Positions 8,074-17,361 are shown, counted from the stretch's first letter. The stretch is DNA of 64,000 nt from Halovenus salina (GCF_026410925.1 NZ_CP112973.1:124001-188000); one strand, 5' to 3'. Made by a program: numbers and translations. The notes: a model not told the origin generated them from the letters alone.

Positions 8074-10923
8074 TTAAACACTATGTGTTAGCACTAGCTC
8101 TCGAAGAGCCGCCTTGTCGAGAGGGGTAATATTGTGCCGAGTGCCATCATCGGTGTAGAAAATAGACGCAGTGACCGACCGATCGGGATATTGGTCGGCG
8201 ACGACATGGTAGTAGATACTGAGTTGTTTCCGGTATTCATCTTGTGCGTGCGTTGTGAGATCAGTTTTGTAGTCGATGATTTCGACACGGTCAGCTGTCA
8301 CGTGGAGCAGGTCGATGATACCGCCTATCGTTATCTTCTCGCCGTCGACGGTAAGCGGAAGGAAGGCATCGATCTCGGCTCTCGTTTCACCATCGAGTGA
8401 GTCGAGTAACGCCTTCACGTGCTCCTTGTCAGGGTTGTCGCCGGTTTCGACTTCCTCACCGAGAACATACCGTTCCGCAAACTCGTGGACGTCTGAGCCG
8501 AACTCCATTCCTCGGCCACCGGTATTGCCTTCGAAGACGGCGTCATCGATGAAGGTGTGCGGTGAGTAGCTTGTCGGGCCATCAGGCTCAGGAATGTCAA
8601 CCGAATACGGTGAATGCTCGCCGTCATCCGGATTGAATGCAGATAAATCGGGATCGACTTCTTCGACAGCAACGGGGAGTGCATCGAGGAACGAATTCGG
8701 GTCAGCGCCACCAGTCAAGACGAGGTGACTCTCAGCACGCGTGACAGCCACATAGAGGAGCCGACGCTCCTCGTCGTAGTTCTGAGGGAGGCAGCGATTG
8801 AGAACGTCTGTCTTCCAGCTGTCGTAGACATGAGGGACATCGTGTGCCTCCTCTGAGTACACCTTCCGCTGTCGGAGACCAATCGGGTCGGTATACGCGA
8901 TATCGCTCCCACTACCCCCGGAAGACGGGAACTTGTTGGCGTTCATATTCGCCAGAATGACAATCGGGTATTCGAGCCCCTTCGTTGCGTGGATCGTCTG
9001 GACAGTCACCGCATTCGTCCCAGCCCTGGCGTCGACGTCGTGTGTGCTCCCGTCAGCAATCGCCTCCTCGATGAATCGGATCAGCTCGCCACGGGTGAAC
9101 GTCGTCGTCCCGTGAACCGACTGGATAGTGTCGAGAACGACGTCAGCGGTGGGGCCGGAACGGCCGTATTGTTCGAACACGCGCCGGGCGGCCCCGCCCA
9201 ACGTCTCCAGCTCTCGGAGCTCCTCTCGGAAGGCAACCATAGCTTCGGGGTACGCCTCACGCTCGATGATCGCCTTCGCCTCGTCGATCGTGTAGCCAGC
9301 TTCTTCGAGGGCCAGCGCCCACCCGCGTTCGGCGTCGCGTTCCAGGATACGCAACCACGCTAACACCAGCTTCGCGGCGTCGGTCCGAAAGACCTCGATC
9401 CCGCCCTCGTAGGCCATCGGCAGACCGAATTCACTCGCCGTATCGAGCAGATCCCGCCCGAAATCACGGGTTCGCGTCAACACGGCAATGTCGCCGTACT
9501 CTGGAGCGCGATACGTGCCGTCGTCGCCTTCTACGGCGTAGGCGTCGTTGTCGACGATTGCGTCGATCTTCTCGAGAATGGCCTCGTGTTCGTCCTCACT
9601 CGTGAGCGCCTCGATGTAACTATCGTCTCGGTCTGTATCGGCGGTCAGTGGTGTTACCTGCTCGGAGATAGCCTCCGCATCCAGTGATTCGTTCTTTGTC
9701 GCACGGGCAGTCAGCGCGTGGGTAGAGAAGTCCAAGATGGACTGCGTCGAGCGGTAATTCCGCGTCAGTTGCTTGTCGTGGACCGGCGTCGTCGGGAACG
9801 TGACTCGATCTGCGTCCCGATTCAGCTCCGCGGCAAACCGTTCGAGCCGCTCGTCGAACTCGCGGATGTTGTCGACGTCCGCGTACTGGAAACTGTAGAT
9901 GCTCTGTTTCCAGTCGCCGACAACGCAGATGTTGTTCGTGCCGGCCAAAAGCAGCGTGAGTTTGAACTGTATTTCACTGGAGTCCTGGAACTCGTCAACC
10001 ATCACGTACTCGTACCCCAGCTGCTCTCGAAGGTCGTGATCTTCACACAGTAGTACGAACGCGAACAGCTGGAGGAACCCGAAGTTCAGGTAGTTCCGCC
10101 GAAGCGCGAACTCAAGATAGGCGTGATACACATCGTGCACGAACCGCTTGAGTGCTGTTCGGTCCTCCTCGAAGACGCGTTCAGCGAGGTCCGTCGGGAC
10201 TTGCTTGCCATCGCCGCGGATTTCCCACTTTGCGGGCGCCTCCGGGAGGTACGTCTTATCTTTACCGTACCCATTGAGCTTCTCTCGAAGCTTCGATTGC
10301 TTGCTCCCGCCGTTCCGTGGTTCATTTCGGTCGGTGAACAGCGTCTCGAATGCCTCGAAATTTCCGTCGAGGTGTGACTCGTCGTTCCGGTACCAGCCAT
10401 CCGCAGTGGGGAACACACCCTTTGCGGACAGTTCCTTGATTAGATTGAGCAGCTCTGACGTCTCCGACAGCGCCGTGAAGAACTCGTCATACTCTGGGTG
10501 ATTATCGATGAACTGGCCGATGAACTCACGAAACAGCGCCTGTTCGATGATTTCGTCCTCGATAATCCGTGTTGAGCCAGTGATCGTCTCATCGATTCCG
10601 AGCGATGTCGGTGCGTCGTGTCCATACTCGTCGAGCAGGTCGTGTGATAGCGAGTGGAACGTCTGGATCGGCGCGTTCGCGAGCTCCCGCATCCCATACT
10701 CACTGTGACGCACAATTCGTTCCCGCATCTCATCGGCCGCGTTGTTGGTAAAGGTCACCAACAACACGTCTTCGGGATCTACGCCATCTTGGGCCACGAT
10801 ATTGGCGTATCGCCGGGTAACGGTGAACGTCTTCCCAGTCCCAGCACCCGCATCGACGAGATAGAGGCCGTCAATCGCCTCGATGAGCTCGCGTTGCTCC
10901 GGGTTCGGGTCGACGCCGCTCAT
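8074..10923 (-). CDS. AddA/UvrD-like helicase-nuclease
   Basis: 949 residues. Superfamily 1 motifs are visible: Walker A AGAGTGKT at 25-32, LLVTFTNNAADEMRER (Ia), YVMVDEFQDSS (II), VVGDWKQSIYSFQYAD (III), LTRNYRST (IV), VQTIHATKGLEYPIV (V) and LLYVAVTRAE (VI). A PD-(D/E)xK nuclease occupies the C-terminus (FGSDVHEFAERY, then IDLLHV...VEIIDYKTD). The arrangement is that of AddA/RecB, which resects double-strand breaks with a partner subunit. Its start overlaps the stop of the AddB-like gene by four bases. Candidate roles are recombination or defence against invading DNA. Confidence 0.9.
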   Translation of the reverse strand: MSGVDPNPEQRELIEAIDGLYLVDAGAGTGKTFTVTRRYANIVAQDGVDPEDVLLVTFTNNAADEMRERIVRHSEYGMRELANAPIQTFHSLSHDLLDEYGHDAPTSLGIDETITGSTRIIEDEIIEQALFREFIGQFIDNHPEYDEFFTALSETSELLNLIKELSAKGVFPTADGWYRNDESHLDGNFEAFETLFTDRNEPRNGGSKQSKLREKLNGYGKDKTYLPEAPAKWEIRGDGKQVPTDLAERVFEEDRTALKRFVHDVYHAYLEFALRRNYLNFGFLQLFAFVLLCEDHDLREQLGYEYVMVDEFQDSSEIQFKLTLLLAGTNNICVVGDWKQSIYSFQYADVDNIREFDERLERFAAELNRDADRVTFPTTPVHDKQLTRNYRSTQSILDFSTHALTARATKNESLDAEAISEQVTPLTADTDRDDSYIEALTSEDEHEAILEKIDAIVDNDAYAVEGDDGTYRAPEYGDIAVLTRTRDFGRDLLDTASEFGLPMAYEGGIEVFRTDAAKLVLAWLRILERDAERGWALALEEAGYTIDEAKAIIEREAYPEAMVAFREELRELETLGGAARRVFEQYGRSGPTADVVLDTIQSVHGTTTFTRGELIRFIEEAIADGSTHDVDARAGTNAVTVQTIHATKGLEYPIVILANMNANKFPSSGGSGSDIAYTDPIGLRQRKVYSEEAHDVPHVYDSWKTDVLNRCLPQNYDEERRLLYVAVTRAESHLVLTGGADPNSFLDALPVAVEEVDPDLSAFNPDDGEHSPYSVDIPEPDGPTSYSPHTFIDDAVFEGNTGGRGMEFGSDVHEFAERYVLGEEVETGDNPDKEHVKALLDSLDGETRAEIDAFLPLTVDGEKITIGGIIDLLHVTADRVEIIDYKTDLTTHAQDEYRKQLSIYYHVVADQYPDRSVTASIFYTDDGTRHNITPLDKAALRELVLTHSV

Positions 10924-13505
10924 TGTTCACCCTCCAGGAGGAGATCTCGGTTGTCAACCCGTCGGTAGTTCGGCTCGCCGGCGAGCCCCTCGATTGGGAA
11001 CGCCTCCTCGCCAGTGCGCCGCCGGTTGAGTTCCGCCAGTCGATCGTCAACAAACGATTCGAATGCATCGAGATCGGTTTTGAAGAACGCACCCTTCTGC
11101 CGGTCGGCGATTGCGCGCATCACCTGCTCACTCCCTGTTGTCACGTACTTGTACTCGCCAATCTCGGATTCGAGCCGATCAATCATCGTCTCTCCGAACT
11201 CCGATTCGATGAGTTCGTCGCTATCGGTGGTCTCGACGAGCGGCGCAGCATCGAAGAGCGCGGCGTATGTCTGATAGTCGATTTTCGAGAGGATTTTCTG
11301 GCACTTCTGTGCCCCCTCCTCACGGAGATACTCGAAGAACCCCTCCCGTCGCACGTGCTCGGTGAGTGATTCGGGGTAGTATGTTACAGTCGTCAGCGCG
11401 TCGTCGACATCGACATCTCCGGCGATCATGTCGTCGACGAGTTCGGTGACGTAGAAGAACGTGAACGAGAGTTGCTCACTCGGATGCTGCGATCGCCAAT
11501 AGGTGAGATAAAGCAACGCCTGAAAGTCAGGCTCGTCTGTCGGCTCATCGACCGCGGCGTTTTTGACGATCGAGGTGGCGCTGCTCTCGCTGCCACTCTT
11601 GTAGTCAAGCAGATTTCGCTGCGACTGAACGAGGTCGATCATCCCGTTAATGCCCAGTTCTTCATCAGCAAACCGGCATTCAGTCACGGGGGAGTCGACA
11701 TCCCGACCGAAGTGAGCGGCGACAGCATTGTCACCCCCACTGGACGGGGTCAGAAACGCGCCCTCAGTCGGCTGGTTCGCGTCAAGATATGAGACGATTG
11801 TTTCGAGGCTCGCACGATACTCAGTGCGCCGGGTCCGTTCATCGACGGAACGAACCAGCGGACGGACCTCATCGAGCATGAGTTCGACGACCTCTGATAG
11901 TGCCTCTTCGTCAATCTCGTCCGGATGGTTGACGTAGAACTCCGCGAAGTCGTGGAGCAGGTTACCCTCGGTGAGATACGCCTTCTCCGGACCGTCGACG
12001 ATCCGGCTGAAGTAGTAGTCTCGCGGTGAGTTCACGTAGGTATTGAGACTCGACTTGCTGATCGTCTTGACCGGCTCAGGAGACACGTCAGCGGGTTCAT
12101 TCTCGAACCCGTCACCGGCTCGTGCTGCTGTTTGGATCTGATGACTTGTCGAAGGCAGATCGGAGAAACGGTCGTACTCCGGTTCGAGGAGCTCTTCAAA
12201 GTACAAGCATGGCGTAACGGATGATCCCCCGGTCGCGTCTTGGACGAGATAATGTTGCTGGCTGCCGCTCTGTAACAGCAGCTGGAAGCTCTTGAGGTTC
12301 CGTGTGAACTGAGCGTCCTGATCGACCCACGGACGACGTGGTGCGGAGTGGGTCCAGCGGTCGTCGAGCCCCAGGTAGAAGACAACCTCCCGACCCACGT
12401 ACGACGCCGATTTCGCGTCGGCGAGCAGAACGCCCTCGTTCTCTCGGTCGACCGGGACCTCGTAGGTCTGGAGATAGAACGACAAATCGTCGAGACGCGC
12501 TTCCGTAATTGATTTGTCGGTGATTTTGAGTGTCTCCAGTTCCTCGCGGAAGGCGTCAAGCGTCTCGTCGGCGTGGCGTTCAAACATTGAAAGGGCGTCC
12601 GAGAACGTGTACTCTTGGACGTCGTGACAGAACTCGATCAGCCACTCGAGGTGTCCATCGTCAAGCTCGTGCAGTCGCTTGTCTGTGTCAGCATCGTCGA
12701 CGTCGCAATCGAAGGCCGTCAACAGCGACCGAACCTCGCTTATTCGGGTATCAGTCCCCCGGTGGGCGGTCCGGAGGAGATGGATGAACAACCGATGTTC
12801 GCTGCGATCTGTGAAGCCCGGCCCGCCAAAAAACGGGATGTCGGCCGCTTCGAGTGCGGACTCAATAAGCGGTGAGTACTCGCTTTCCTGGTCGAGAACA
12901 ATCCCGACGTTATCAGCGTTCTCGTCATCTACAGAATCGACGACAGTCTCCACAATCTCTGTCGGCGAATCGTGAATCCGGAATGGTGGGAGCTCGAACG
13001 CCGTATCTGTGAAGAGGGTAACCGTGTCGTACTCGGCGGGCAGATACGCTCGTTCGAGTTGGGTAAGCATCGCCGGCTCGACGACGACCACGTCGAGATC
13101 CGAATCGATGGTCTCGTTTGTGAGTTTCATCGAGGCAGTCTCGAGTTCCGCGATTCGCTCCACAGCTCGTTCGGTGGCGTCGTCAACGTAGCCGTCATAC
13201 TCGAAGATGGCGTCGTGTGACCCTCGGTGTTCCCAACACTGGAGGATATTCCCAACCGCATATGCACAGCGCTTCCAGGAGAAGTCCTCGTGATTAAGCA
13301 TGCCGAGGAAGGCGAGACGGTCCTCAGACTCTTGGCGTCGACCGACTGCAAGTCGGCGTGGTGGGATCGCGAACGGGCCGAGATGCGACCGATCGAGGTG
13401 GCGGTTGAGGGCACTCGCAAGCGGTCCGTCCGGGGTGATTACCCGGTCGTATGATTTAACTTCATCGTAGAGTTGGCGTGGCGATTTGGCGCGGGGAAAT
13501 GGCAC
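10920..13505 (-). CDS. AddB-like RecB-family nuclease subunit
   Basis: 861 residues, translated first in the operon. The N-terminal part resembles a helicase-like domain without a functional Walker A (VITPDGPLASALNRHLD). The C-terminus is a PD-(D/E)xK nuclease: NLLHDFAEFYVNHPDEID, ECRFADEELGINGMIDLV and NLLDYKSGSES give the H, D and D-x-K residues. A pairing of an inactive helicase with a nuclease next to an AddA-like protein is the AddAB arrangement. The expected Fe-S Cys cluster was not clearly seen. Plasmid-borne copies of this pair are less usual than chromosomal ones. Confidence 0.82.
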   Translation of the reverse strand: MPFPRAKSPRQLYDEVKSYDRVITPDGPLASALNRHLDRSHLGPFAIPPRRLAVGRRQESEDRLAFLGMLNHEDFSWKRCAYAVGNILQCWEHRGSHDAIFEYDGYVDDATERAVERIAELETASMKLTNETIDSDLDVVVVEPAMLTQLERAYLPAEYDTVTLFTDTAFELPPFRIHDSPTEIVETVVDSVDDENADNVGIVLDQESEYSPLIESALEAADIPFFGGPGFTDRSEHRLFIHLLRTAHRGTDTRISEVRSLLTAFDCDVDDADTDKRLHELDDGHLEWLIEFCHDVQEYTFSDALSMFERHADETLDAFREELETLKITDKSITEARLDDLSFYLQTYEVPVDRENEGVLLADAKSASYVGREVVFYLGLDDRWTHSAPRRPWVDQDAQFTRNLKSFQLLLQSGSQQHYLVQDATGGSSVTPCLYFEELLEPEYDRFSDLPSTSHQIQTAARAGDGFENEPADVSPEPVKTISKSSLNTYVNSPRDYYFSRIVDGPEKAYLTEGNLLHDFAEFYVNHPDEIDEEALSEVVELMLDEVRPLVRSVDERTRRTEYRASLETIVSYLDANQPTEGAFLTPSSGGDNAVAAHFGRDVDSPVTECRFADEELGINGMIDLVQSQRNLLDYKSGSESSATSIVKNAAVDEPTDEPDFQALLYLTYWRSQHPSEQLSFTFFYVTELVDDMIAGDVDVDDALTTVTYYPESLTEHVRREGFFEYLREEGAQKCQKILSKIDYQTYAALFDAAPLVETTDSDELIESEFGETMIDRLESEIGEYKYVTTGSEQVMRAIADRQKGAFFKTDLDAFESFVDDRLAELNRRRTGEEAFPIEGLAGEPNYRRVDNRDLLLEGEQ

Positions 13506-13617
13506 GCACGTAGAATGTCATCGATGTCGGTTAAATCTTTGTCAGATAGAACGATGTGCAGTACAGAAGTAAAGACAGTGGACTGCGTCAGACGACCTGT
13601 TCCTCCAATGTATCTCG

Positions 13618-13845
13618 ATGTACCGGGACGGTCGCCTTCGAGGCATTCGCCACGTCCGCGACATCAGATTGCGTCAGCTATCGGCCCTGCTCACAACCGG
13701 CCTTGTAGAGGCAGGCCGCTGCGAACCCGGCGGGATGGACGCCTGTCGAGACTTGTTTGCGATGACTGGGAATCTCTATGATGAGGAGGATGTCGCCGGG
13801 AATCGTCGCCGGGCAGTAGCGGAAGCGGTCACTCGAACCCTGTAA
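13618..13845 (+). CDS. Short ORF, possible 5' remnant of the next gene
   Basis: 75 codons of clear haloarchaeal composition (LLTTGLVEAGRCEPGGMDACRDL, then NLYDEEDVAGNRRRAV). It is in the same reading frame as the gene starting at 13885, separated by one TAA and about 40 bp. The frame is open back to 13573 without an obvious better start. It could be an independent small gene, or the front part of a longer gene that has acquired a stop. I do not recognise the family. Confidence 0.4.
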   Translation: MYRDGRLRGIRHVRDIRLRQLSALLTTGLVEAGRCEPGGMDACRDLFAMTGNLYDEEDVAGNRRRAVAEAVTRTL

Positions 13846-13884
13846 TTCAAAGACGGGCTGCGCCCGGGGCGGCAGGCGATTTCA

Positions 13885-14619
13885 GTGGTAGGTGGGTTGA
13901 GCAGTGACAATGTCGCAGCGGCGGATGCGGTAGCTGCTCTTGGGGAAGAAGACGAGCCGCGAGAGATGGATCTACAGGATGTTCAGTACGGACTGTCCCA
14001 GCTGTCATGGCGACGAATCCTGCCTGAGATGGGTGAAACTGTCGTGTCAAAGGTGGTTGCAGCGTTGCTCGACGCCCAGGAGCGAGTATCGAAAACAGAG
14101 TTAGCTGACCTCGCAGGATGTTCAGCAAGATCACTGTCAGAACCACCCAACGAGCGGCGATTTGCGGAGTTGGAGAGTGCTGGCCTGTTGGTACGTGAAG
14201 ACCGGGGAAGCGGGAAGGCAACGCTGTGGCGGTTGTGTCTCCCGTTCCGGACGGAACGACACGACGGCGAGCCGTTGCCGAGAATGTTGGTGGGGCAGAA
14301 GACCACGGCAACAGGTGGGGAATGGCACCTCTCGAACGCGGTGTCTGCGGTTCTGTTGACCAGCGCTGACGAGTACGGCGTCGAGTATGGGTTCGAGTTT
14401 GGAGGAGCGGTAGCGAGGGCAGCGTTCTGGGGGCCGCCCCCAATCGAGCGGGATGTAGGACCGCTGACGAGACAGTATCCGCCGGTTGAGCCAGTCGTCT
14501 CACTCCTGGCTATCCTGTTAGATCAAGAAGACCGTCTCGGGGGAGACGACAGGTCGTCGGTGGAGTTCGGCGTGCATCCCGACCCAGCTCAGGCGACACT
14601 CTCCGCAGCAGTCGGGTGA
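13885..14619 (+). CDS. Winged-helix protein, unknown
   Basis: 244 residues from a GTG; an in-frame ATG at 13966 (MDLQDVQYGLSQLSW) is an equally reasonable start. Residues about 55-115 form a winged-helix unit (TVVSKVVAALLDAQERVSKTELADLAGCSARSL, then ERRFAELESAGLLVREDRGSGKATLWRLCLPF). The C-terminal half is more Gly/Pro-rich with no known motif. A regulatory or replication-linked DNA-binding role is plausible but unproven. It is transcribed alone, away from the AddAB operon. Confidence 0.65.
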   Translation: MVGGLSSDNVAAADAVAALGEEDEPREMDLQDVQYGLSQLSWRRILPEMGETVVSKVVAALLDAQERVSKTELADLAGCSARSLSEPPNERRFAELESAGLLVREDRGSGKATLWRLCLPFRTERHDGEPLPRMLVGQKTTATGGEWHLSNAVSAVLLTSADEYGVEYGFEFGGAVARAAFWGPPPIERDVGPLTRQYPPVEPVVSLLAILLDQEDRLGGDDRSSVEFGVHPDPAQATLSAAVG

Positions 14620-14751
14620 GTGACTGTGAACCGGTCTGTTGGTGACGAGAAAAACAGCCGTTCCCGAAACGAGTGAGATAGCGGCATCTCTCTTAGAATT
14701 GGCAGGTGGGGCTGTGCAACATACAGAGGTTGCAGTCAGCAGTTGAGGCGA

Positions 14752-14769
14752 GTTTATCAGTGTATAAAC
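14752..14769 (+). promoter_or_regulatory. Palindromic TATA region of the uspA gene
   Basis: GTTTATcagtgtATAAAC is an inverted repeat with six-base arms ending 30 bp before the ATG of the UspA gene. An archaeal TATA box is expected 25-30 bp upstream of transcription start, and haloarchaeal mRNAs are often leaderless. This is therefore probably the TATA box, possibly overlapped by a repressor site. Confidence 0.5.
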
Positions 14770-14799
14770 CTCTAATACAGCAAAGACACAATTGAATAT

Positions 14800-15240
14800 A
14801 TGACAGTCGTCGTCCCGTTCGATAATAGTGAGATTTCAAAAGCGGGGCTTCAGCGGGCGCAAGAAATTAAGAACCGTTCTGAAGCTCTTATCGCCGTGGT
14901 CGTGATCCCGAATAATAATGACAAGTATGCAAGAAATCATGATTGGCTTATTGACGACGAGGAGTTCGATCCTGAGACAATCAAGACACGGCTTTCAGAG
15001 ATCGTCACGGATATTGCTCCTGATGCTCGGCTAAAGATCATTGCAACTAGCCGCTATGCGAATCCCGGGATGATTGCAAAGGAGATTCGGAGGTTTGCAA
15101 GAGATGCTGATGCTCGGGTCGTCGTCATCGGCAGTGATAATGCTGGTCGCGTTGCTGCGACAGTTGGAAGTGTCGGACGAACTGTTGCGACCGACACCGG
15201 CTACAACATCTACATCGTTCGAACACACCCCAATCGGTAA
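14800..15240 (+). CDS. UspA-family universal stress protein
   Basis: 146 residues, one Usp domain: TVVVPFDNSEISKAGLQRA at the start and VVVIGSDNAGRVAATVGSVGRTVATDTGYNIYIVR at the end. This subfamily has GSxNAG...GSVGxTVATD in place of the classical G-x2-G-x9-G-S/T ATP-binding loop. Its closest relative in the window is the usp gene at 22304, which shares the unusual VIPNxNxxYAR and GSxNAG motifs. Role in stress response inferred only. Transcribed alone from the palindromic promoter just upstream. Confidence 0.88.
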   Translation: MTVVVPFDNSEISKAGLQRAQEIKNRSEALIAVVVIPNNNDKYARNHDWLIDDEEFDPETIKTRLSEIVTDIAPDARLKIIATSRYANPGMIAKEIRRFARDADARVVVIGSDNAGRVAATVGSVGRTVATDTGYNIYIVRTHPNR

Positions 15241-15269
15241 GTTGTCCCAGGGTGAACTGAACCATAGCC

Positions 15270-15416
15270 ATGACTGGAGACACGTCTCAGAACGAGTCTA
15301 TCGAAAACCGTCTTGAGACAGCTGAAGATCAACTCGACGAATTGGAGAGAGGTGAGATCAAACAGCAGATGGGTAATATCGAACAGCGGCTAGACAACAT
15401 TGACAGCGTGTCATAG
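15270..15416 (+). CDS. 48-residue coiled-coil protein
   Basis: ATG at 15270 gives MTGDTSQNESIENRLETAED, continuing with heptads of Leu/Ile (ENRLETAEDQLDELE, IEQRLDNID) to the TAG at 15414. It starts 30 bp after the UspA stop and is probably co-transcribed. It is too short for standard gene callers. The acidic composition and regular heptads argue that it is real and forms a coiled coil. Function unknown. Confidence 0.5.
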   Translation: MTGDTSQNESIENRLETAEDQLDELERGEIKQQMGNIEQRLDNIDSVS

Positions 15417-15640
15417 AATAGTCCGCATGGTTGTTTGTGTATTCGGAGTCAGCGGCTCCGAGACCGCCATCTCCATTCTCACAACAGTCGTGCGCTCCAC
15501 ACCGAATCACCGTTGATGCTGTCTAAATATCAGTATCCACAACGGAACGTTTTCTTTCTAACTTGTTCTATACTCCGTGCACCGGGTGCACGAGCTTCTG
15601 AATTTGTTACGGCTTAAAAGCAGTAATCAGACCGACCAAA

Positions 15641-15856
15641 GTGTGGGGCGTGTTCTATGACAGGCTCAACATTGAAGCTGAGCAGTCACAACTCCGAGAA
15701 GATGTTACTGAATTTGTCGAAGTACTCCGTGAGCAACAGAGAGAAATCCCACATATTGACTCCGTTGAAGGACTCTATCACCGTGTTCAATCACTCGAAG
15801 AAGATGTTGCAGCCATTCGGGAGTCACTTGAAGACGTTGTTGACGACCCTCGATGA
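15641..15856 (+). CDS. 71-residue coiled-coil protein, start uncertain
   Basis: The frame gives AEQSQLREDVTEFVEVLREQ, then SVEGLYHRVQSLEEDVAAIRESLEDVVDDP, a continuous amphipathic coiled coil of haloarchaeal composition. The only upstream start is a GTG followed by a hydrophobic WGVFYDRL. The true start may therefore have been lost, leaving a C-terminal remnant. An overlapping frame from ATG 15657 has poor codon character and is rejected. Unknown function. Confidence 0.45.
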   Translation: MWGVFYDRLNIEAEQSQLREDVTEFVEVLREQQREIPHIDSVEGLYHRVQSLEEDVAAIRESLEDVVDDPR

Positions 15857-16022
15857 AGTTTCACTTCCGGAGACACTTGAGAACGTCCTAAGCCACGCTC
15901 TTCGAAGTGAGTTCTCCAATTGCTGCATATGCCCCATGCCCTGTATTCAGCACTCCGATGGTGATAGTTTCTTAGGTTATTTCAAGCGAGTGATTGATAT
16001 AGCGGCTCAGAGGCTGCATCTC

Positions 16023-16514
16023 TCAAAGAAATCGTTCGTCGGCTTCTTTTGAGTGAATCGTTGACTCCGAGGCTGTAAGCCATCCGGTATCCACATCAGA
16101 TGGAACGTCGAACTCGGGAACAAATGGCTTGATGTCCAGTAAGGGTGTCTGATCGACGACATCGATACCGTTGACGGTTATTTTTGCATCTGTGACAGAT
16201 TCAATCTTGACGACAGAGAGGCCGATTGGATTTGGACGCTGCGGGGCTCGCGTTGCAAACACTCCCCGCTGCTCGTCATCAAGAAACGGTTCAACCTTCA
16301 GCGAAGCAGCGTCGTCAGACGCATGAAAATGATACAGCAAGATACAATGCGTAAATCCGTCGAGATCTTGTAGCCCATCTGCATATTCCTCCTTGAGTTC
16401 GACAGCTCCCTCTACAGCAGTGTCTCCGACCGGTTGGATCGGCATTCCATCCGGTGATTCGAAGGCTGTTCGAATTACCCCGATCGGCTTGTAGCTGAGT
16501 TGATCTTCGGACAC
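16023..16514 (-). CDS. trmO: TrmO (TsaA-like) tRNA t6A N6-methyltransferase
   Basis: 163 residues with the VirR/TsaA fold signature: YKPIGVIRTAFESPDGMPIQP at the N-terminus, a central LDGFTHCILLYHFH, and the highly conserved RAPQRPNPIGLSVVKIE followed by GIDVVDQTPLLDIKPF. TrmO methylates N6 of t6A37 in tRNA-Thr(GGU) using SAM. The length fits the single-domain archaeal form. It is an isolated housekeeping-type gene between accessory genes and lies 0.4 kb from a tRNA-like sequence. Confidence 0.92.
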   Translation of the reverse strand: MSEDQLSYKPIGVIRTAFESPDGMPIQPVGDTAVEGAVELKEEYADGLQDLDGFTHCILLYHFHASDDAASLKVEPFLDDEQRGVFATRAPQRPNPIGLSVVKIESVTDAKITVNGIDVVDQTPLLDIKPFVPEFDVPSDVDTGWLTASESTIHSKEADERFL

Positions 16515-16950
16515 ACCGGTAGTTCAGGCTCGGATTAATAAATCAATTCGTGACCGATACGCGCTGTCCATCTCTGTCTCTTACCGATAAGTTCACCGAG
16601 CCCCGAACAGACGTTTCAGCCGCTGTCGGACCCGATTTGTACTCGGAAAATCGCGGTGAGGAGCGATTCGGGCAGTGGTACCACTGGTAGGCGATTACTG
16701 AATGCGGGTAAACGAGGTCGGCAAAATCGTTCCATAAGGGGGTTATATCTGTAGGTATCGGGATTTGCAGTCGAATTCATCGATGCTGACAGCGACTCTA
16801 TTTGTGGGTAAGAGACAGCTTTCCATCTTGCACGGGAACTCGTGACAAATTCCGAAGCAGATAGCTGCTTCGTTAGATTAGGCAAGACATCCCAGAGAGT
16901 GAGATTAGGGCTAGGAAGTTATTCGTGCGGTAGTTGAAGATTCGGCATGC
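16515..16950. other. Intergenic region between trmO and the tRNA-like gene
   Basis: 436 bp. A minus-strand frame of 89 codons here is hydrophobic and basic and is unlikely to be expressed. The stretch carries one half-copy of the 27-bp palindrome family: the reverse complement of 16806-16832 begins TGCAAGATGGA. I see nothing else identifiable. Confidence 0.5.
16806..16832 (-). repeat. Half copy of the 27-bp TGCAAGATGGA palindrome family
   Basis: Read on the minus strand this begins TGCAAGATGGA like the other members, but the right arm is not conserved. See the perfect copies at 30714-30740 and 51726-51752. Confidence 0.4.
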
Positions 16951-17089
16951 GGGCACGTAGTTCAGTCTGGCAGAACAGCCGGATCAAGATCGGCTCACCG
17001 GGAACGTGAGTCCGCGCGGCACGTTCTGCGGCCATCGGTCAGTGATCCGATCATCCGGACGGCCCTGGGTTCAAATCCCAGCGTGTCCA
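16951..17089 (+). tRNA. Intron-containing tRNA-like gene, anticodon unresolved
   Basis: The cloverleaf parts can be aligned: acceptor GGGCACG (16951-16957) with CGTGTCC (17082-17088), A73 at 17089, D-arm GTTC/GAAC, anticodon 5' strand GCCGG (16978-16982) with CCGG (17055-17058), T-arm CTGGG-TTCAAAT-CCCAG. Between the anticodon half-stems lie extra bases with their own pairing (GATCGG/CCGATC and AACGTG/CACGTT). This is typical of an archaeal bulge-helix-bulge intron. Splicing at the canonical 37/38 site removes about 65 nt and gives a 74-nt RNA with anticodon CAA, but the short variable loop does not fit tRNA-Leu. CAC (Val) is possible with another cut. No CCA is encoded. Confidence 0.65.
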
Positions 17090-17328
17090 TCTTTACTCCT
17101 GTGCAACATTCGCGCGGTCTATTCAGCACTCGCTGCATCGTTCTATACAAGGCTCTTACCGAAGACACCTATGGAAACGCTGCTACCTACACAAACCACC
17201 GTTAACGACAAAATAATTACGCCGTCTCTGAATCTGCTATTGCCACAGCCGACAGGCGGCCCCTATCGTGATGCGGTGCGGTTGCTGTCTGGCGAAAGCA
17301 GTCGCTCTTGGAGGGCCTCGGCCGGCCA

Positions 17329-17352
17329 CTGAGGGCCGCTGGCGGCCCTCAG
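17329..17352. terminator. Strong hairpin downstream of the IS110 transposase
   Basis: CTGAGGGCCGC-tgg-CGGCCCTCAG is a perfect inverted repeat ending 10 bp before the stop of the minus-strand transposase. There is no T-tract. It could be an IS end structure or a transcription barrier. Confidence 0.4.
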
Positions 17353-17361
17353 ATTCCACGT

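Noticed and set aside
13573-13617. Extension of the short frame at 13618 back to 13573
   Set aside because: The frame is open but there is no start codon upstream of the ATG at 13618; kept as a possible remnant only.
16616-16885. 89-codon minus-strand frame
   Set aside because: Hydrophobic and basic, no haloarchaeal acidic bias, no family and no ribosome or promoter context.
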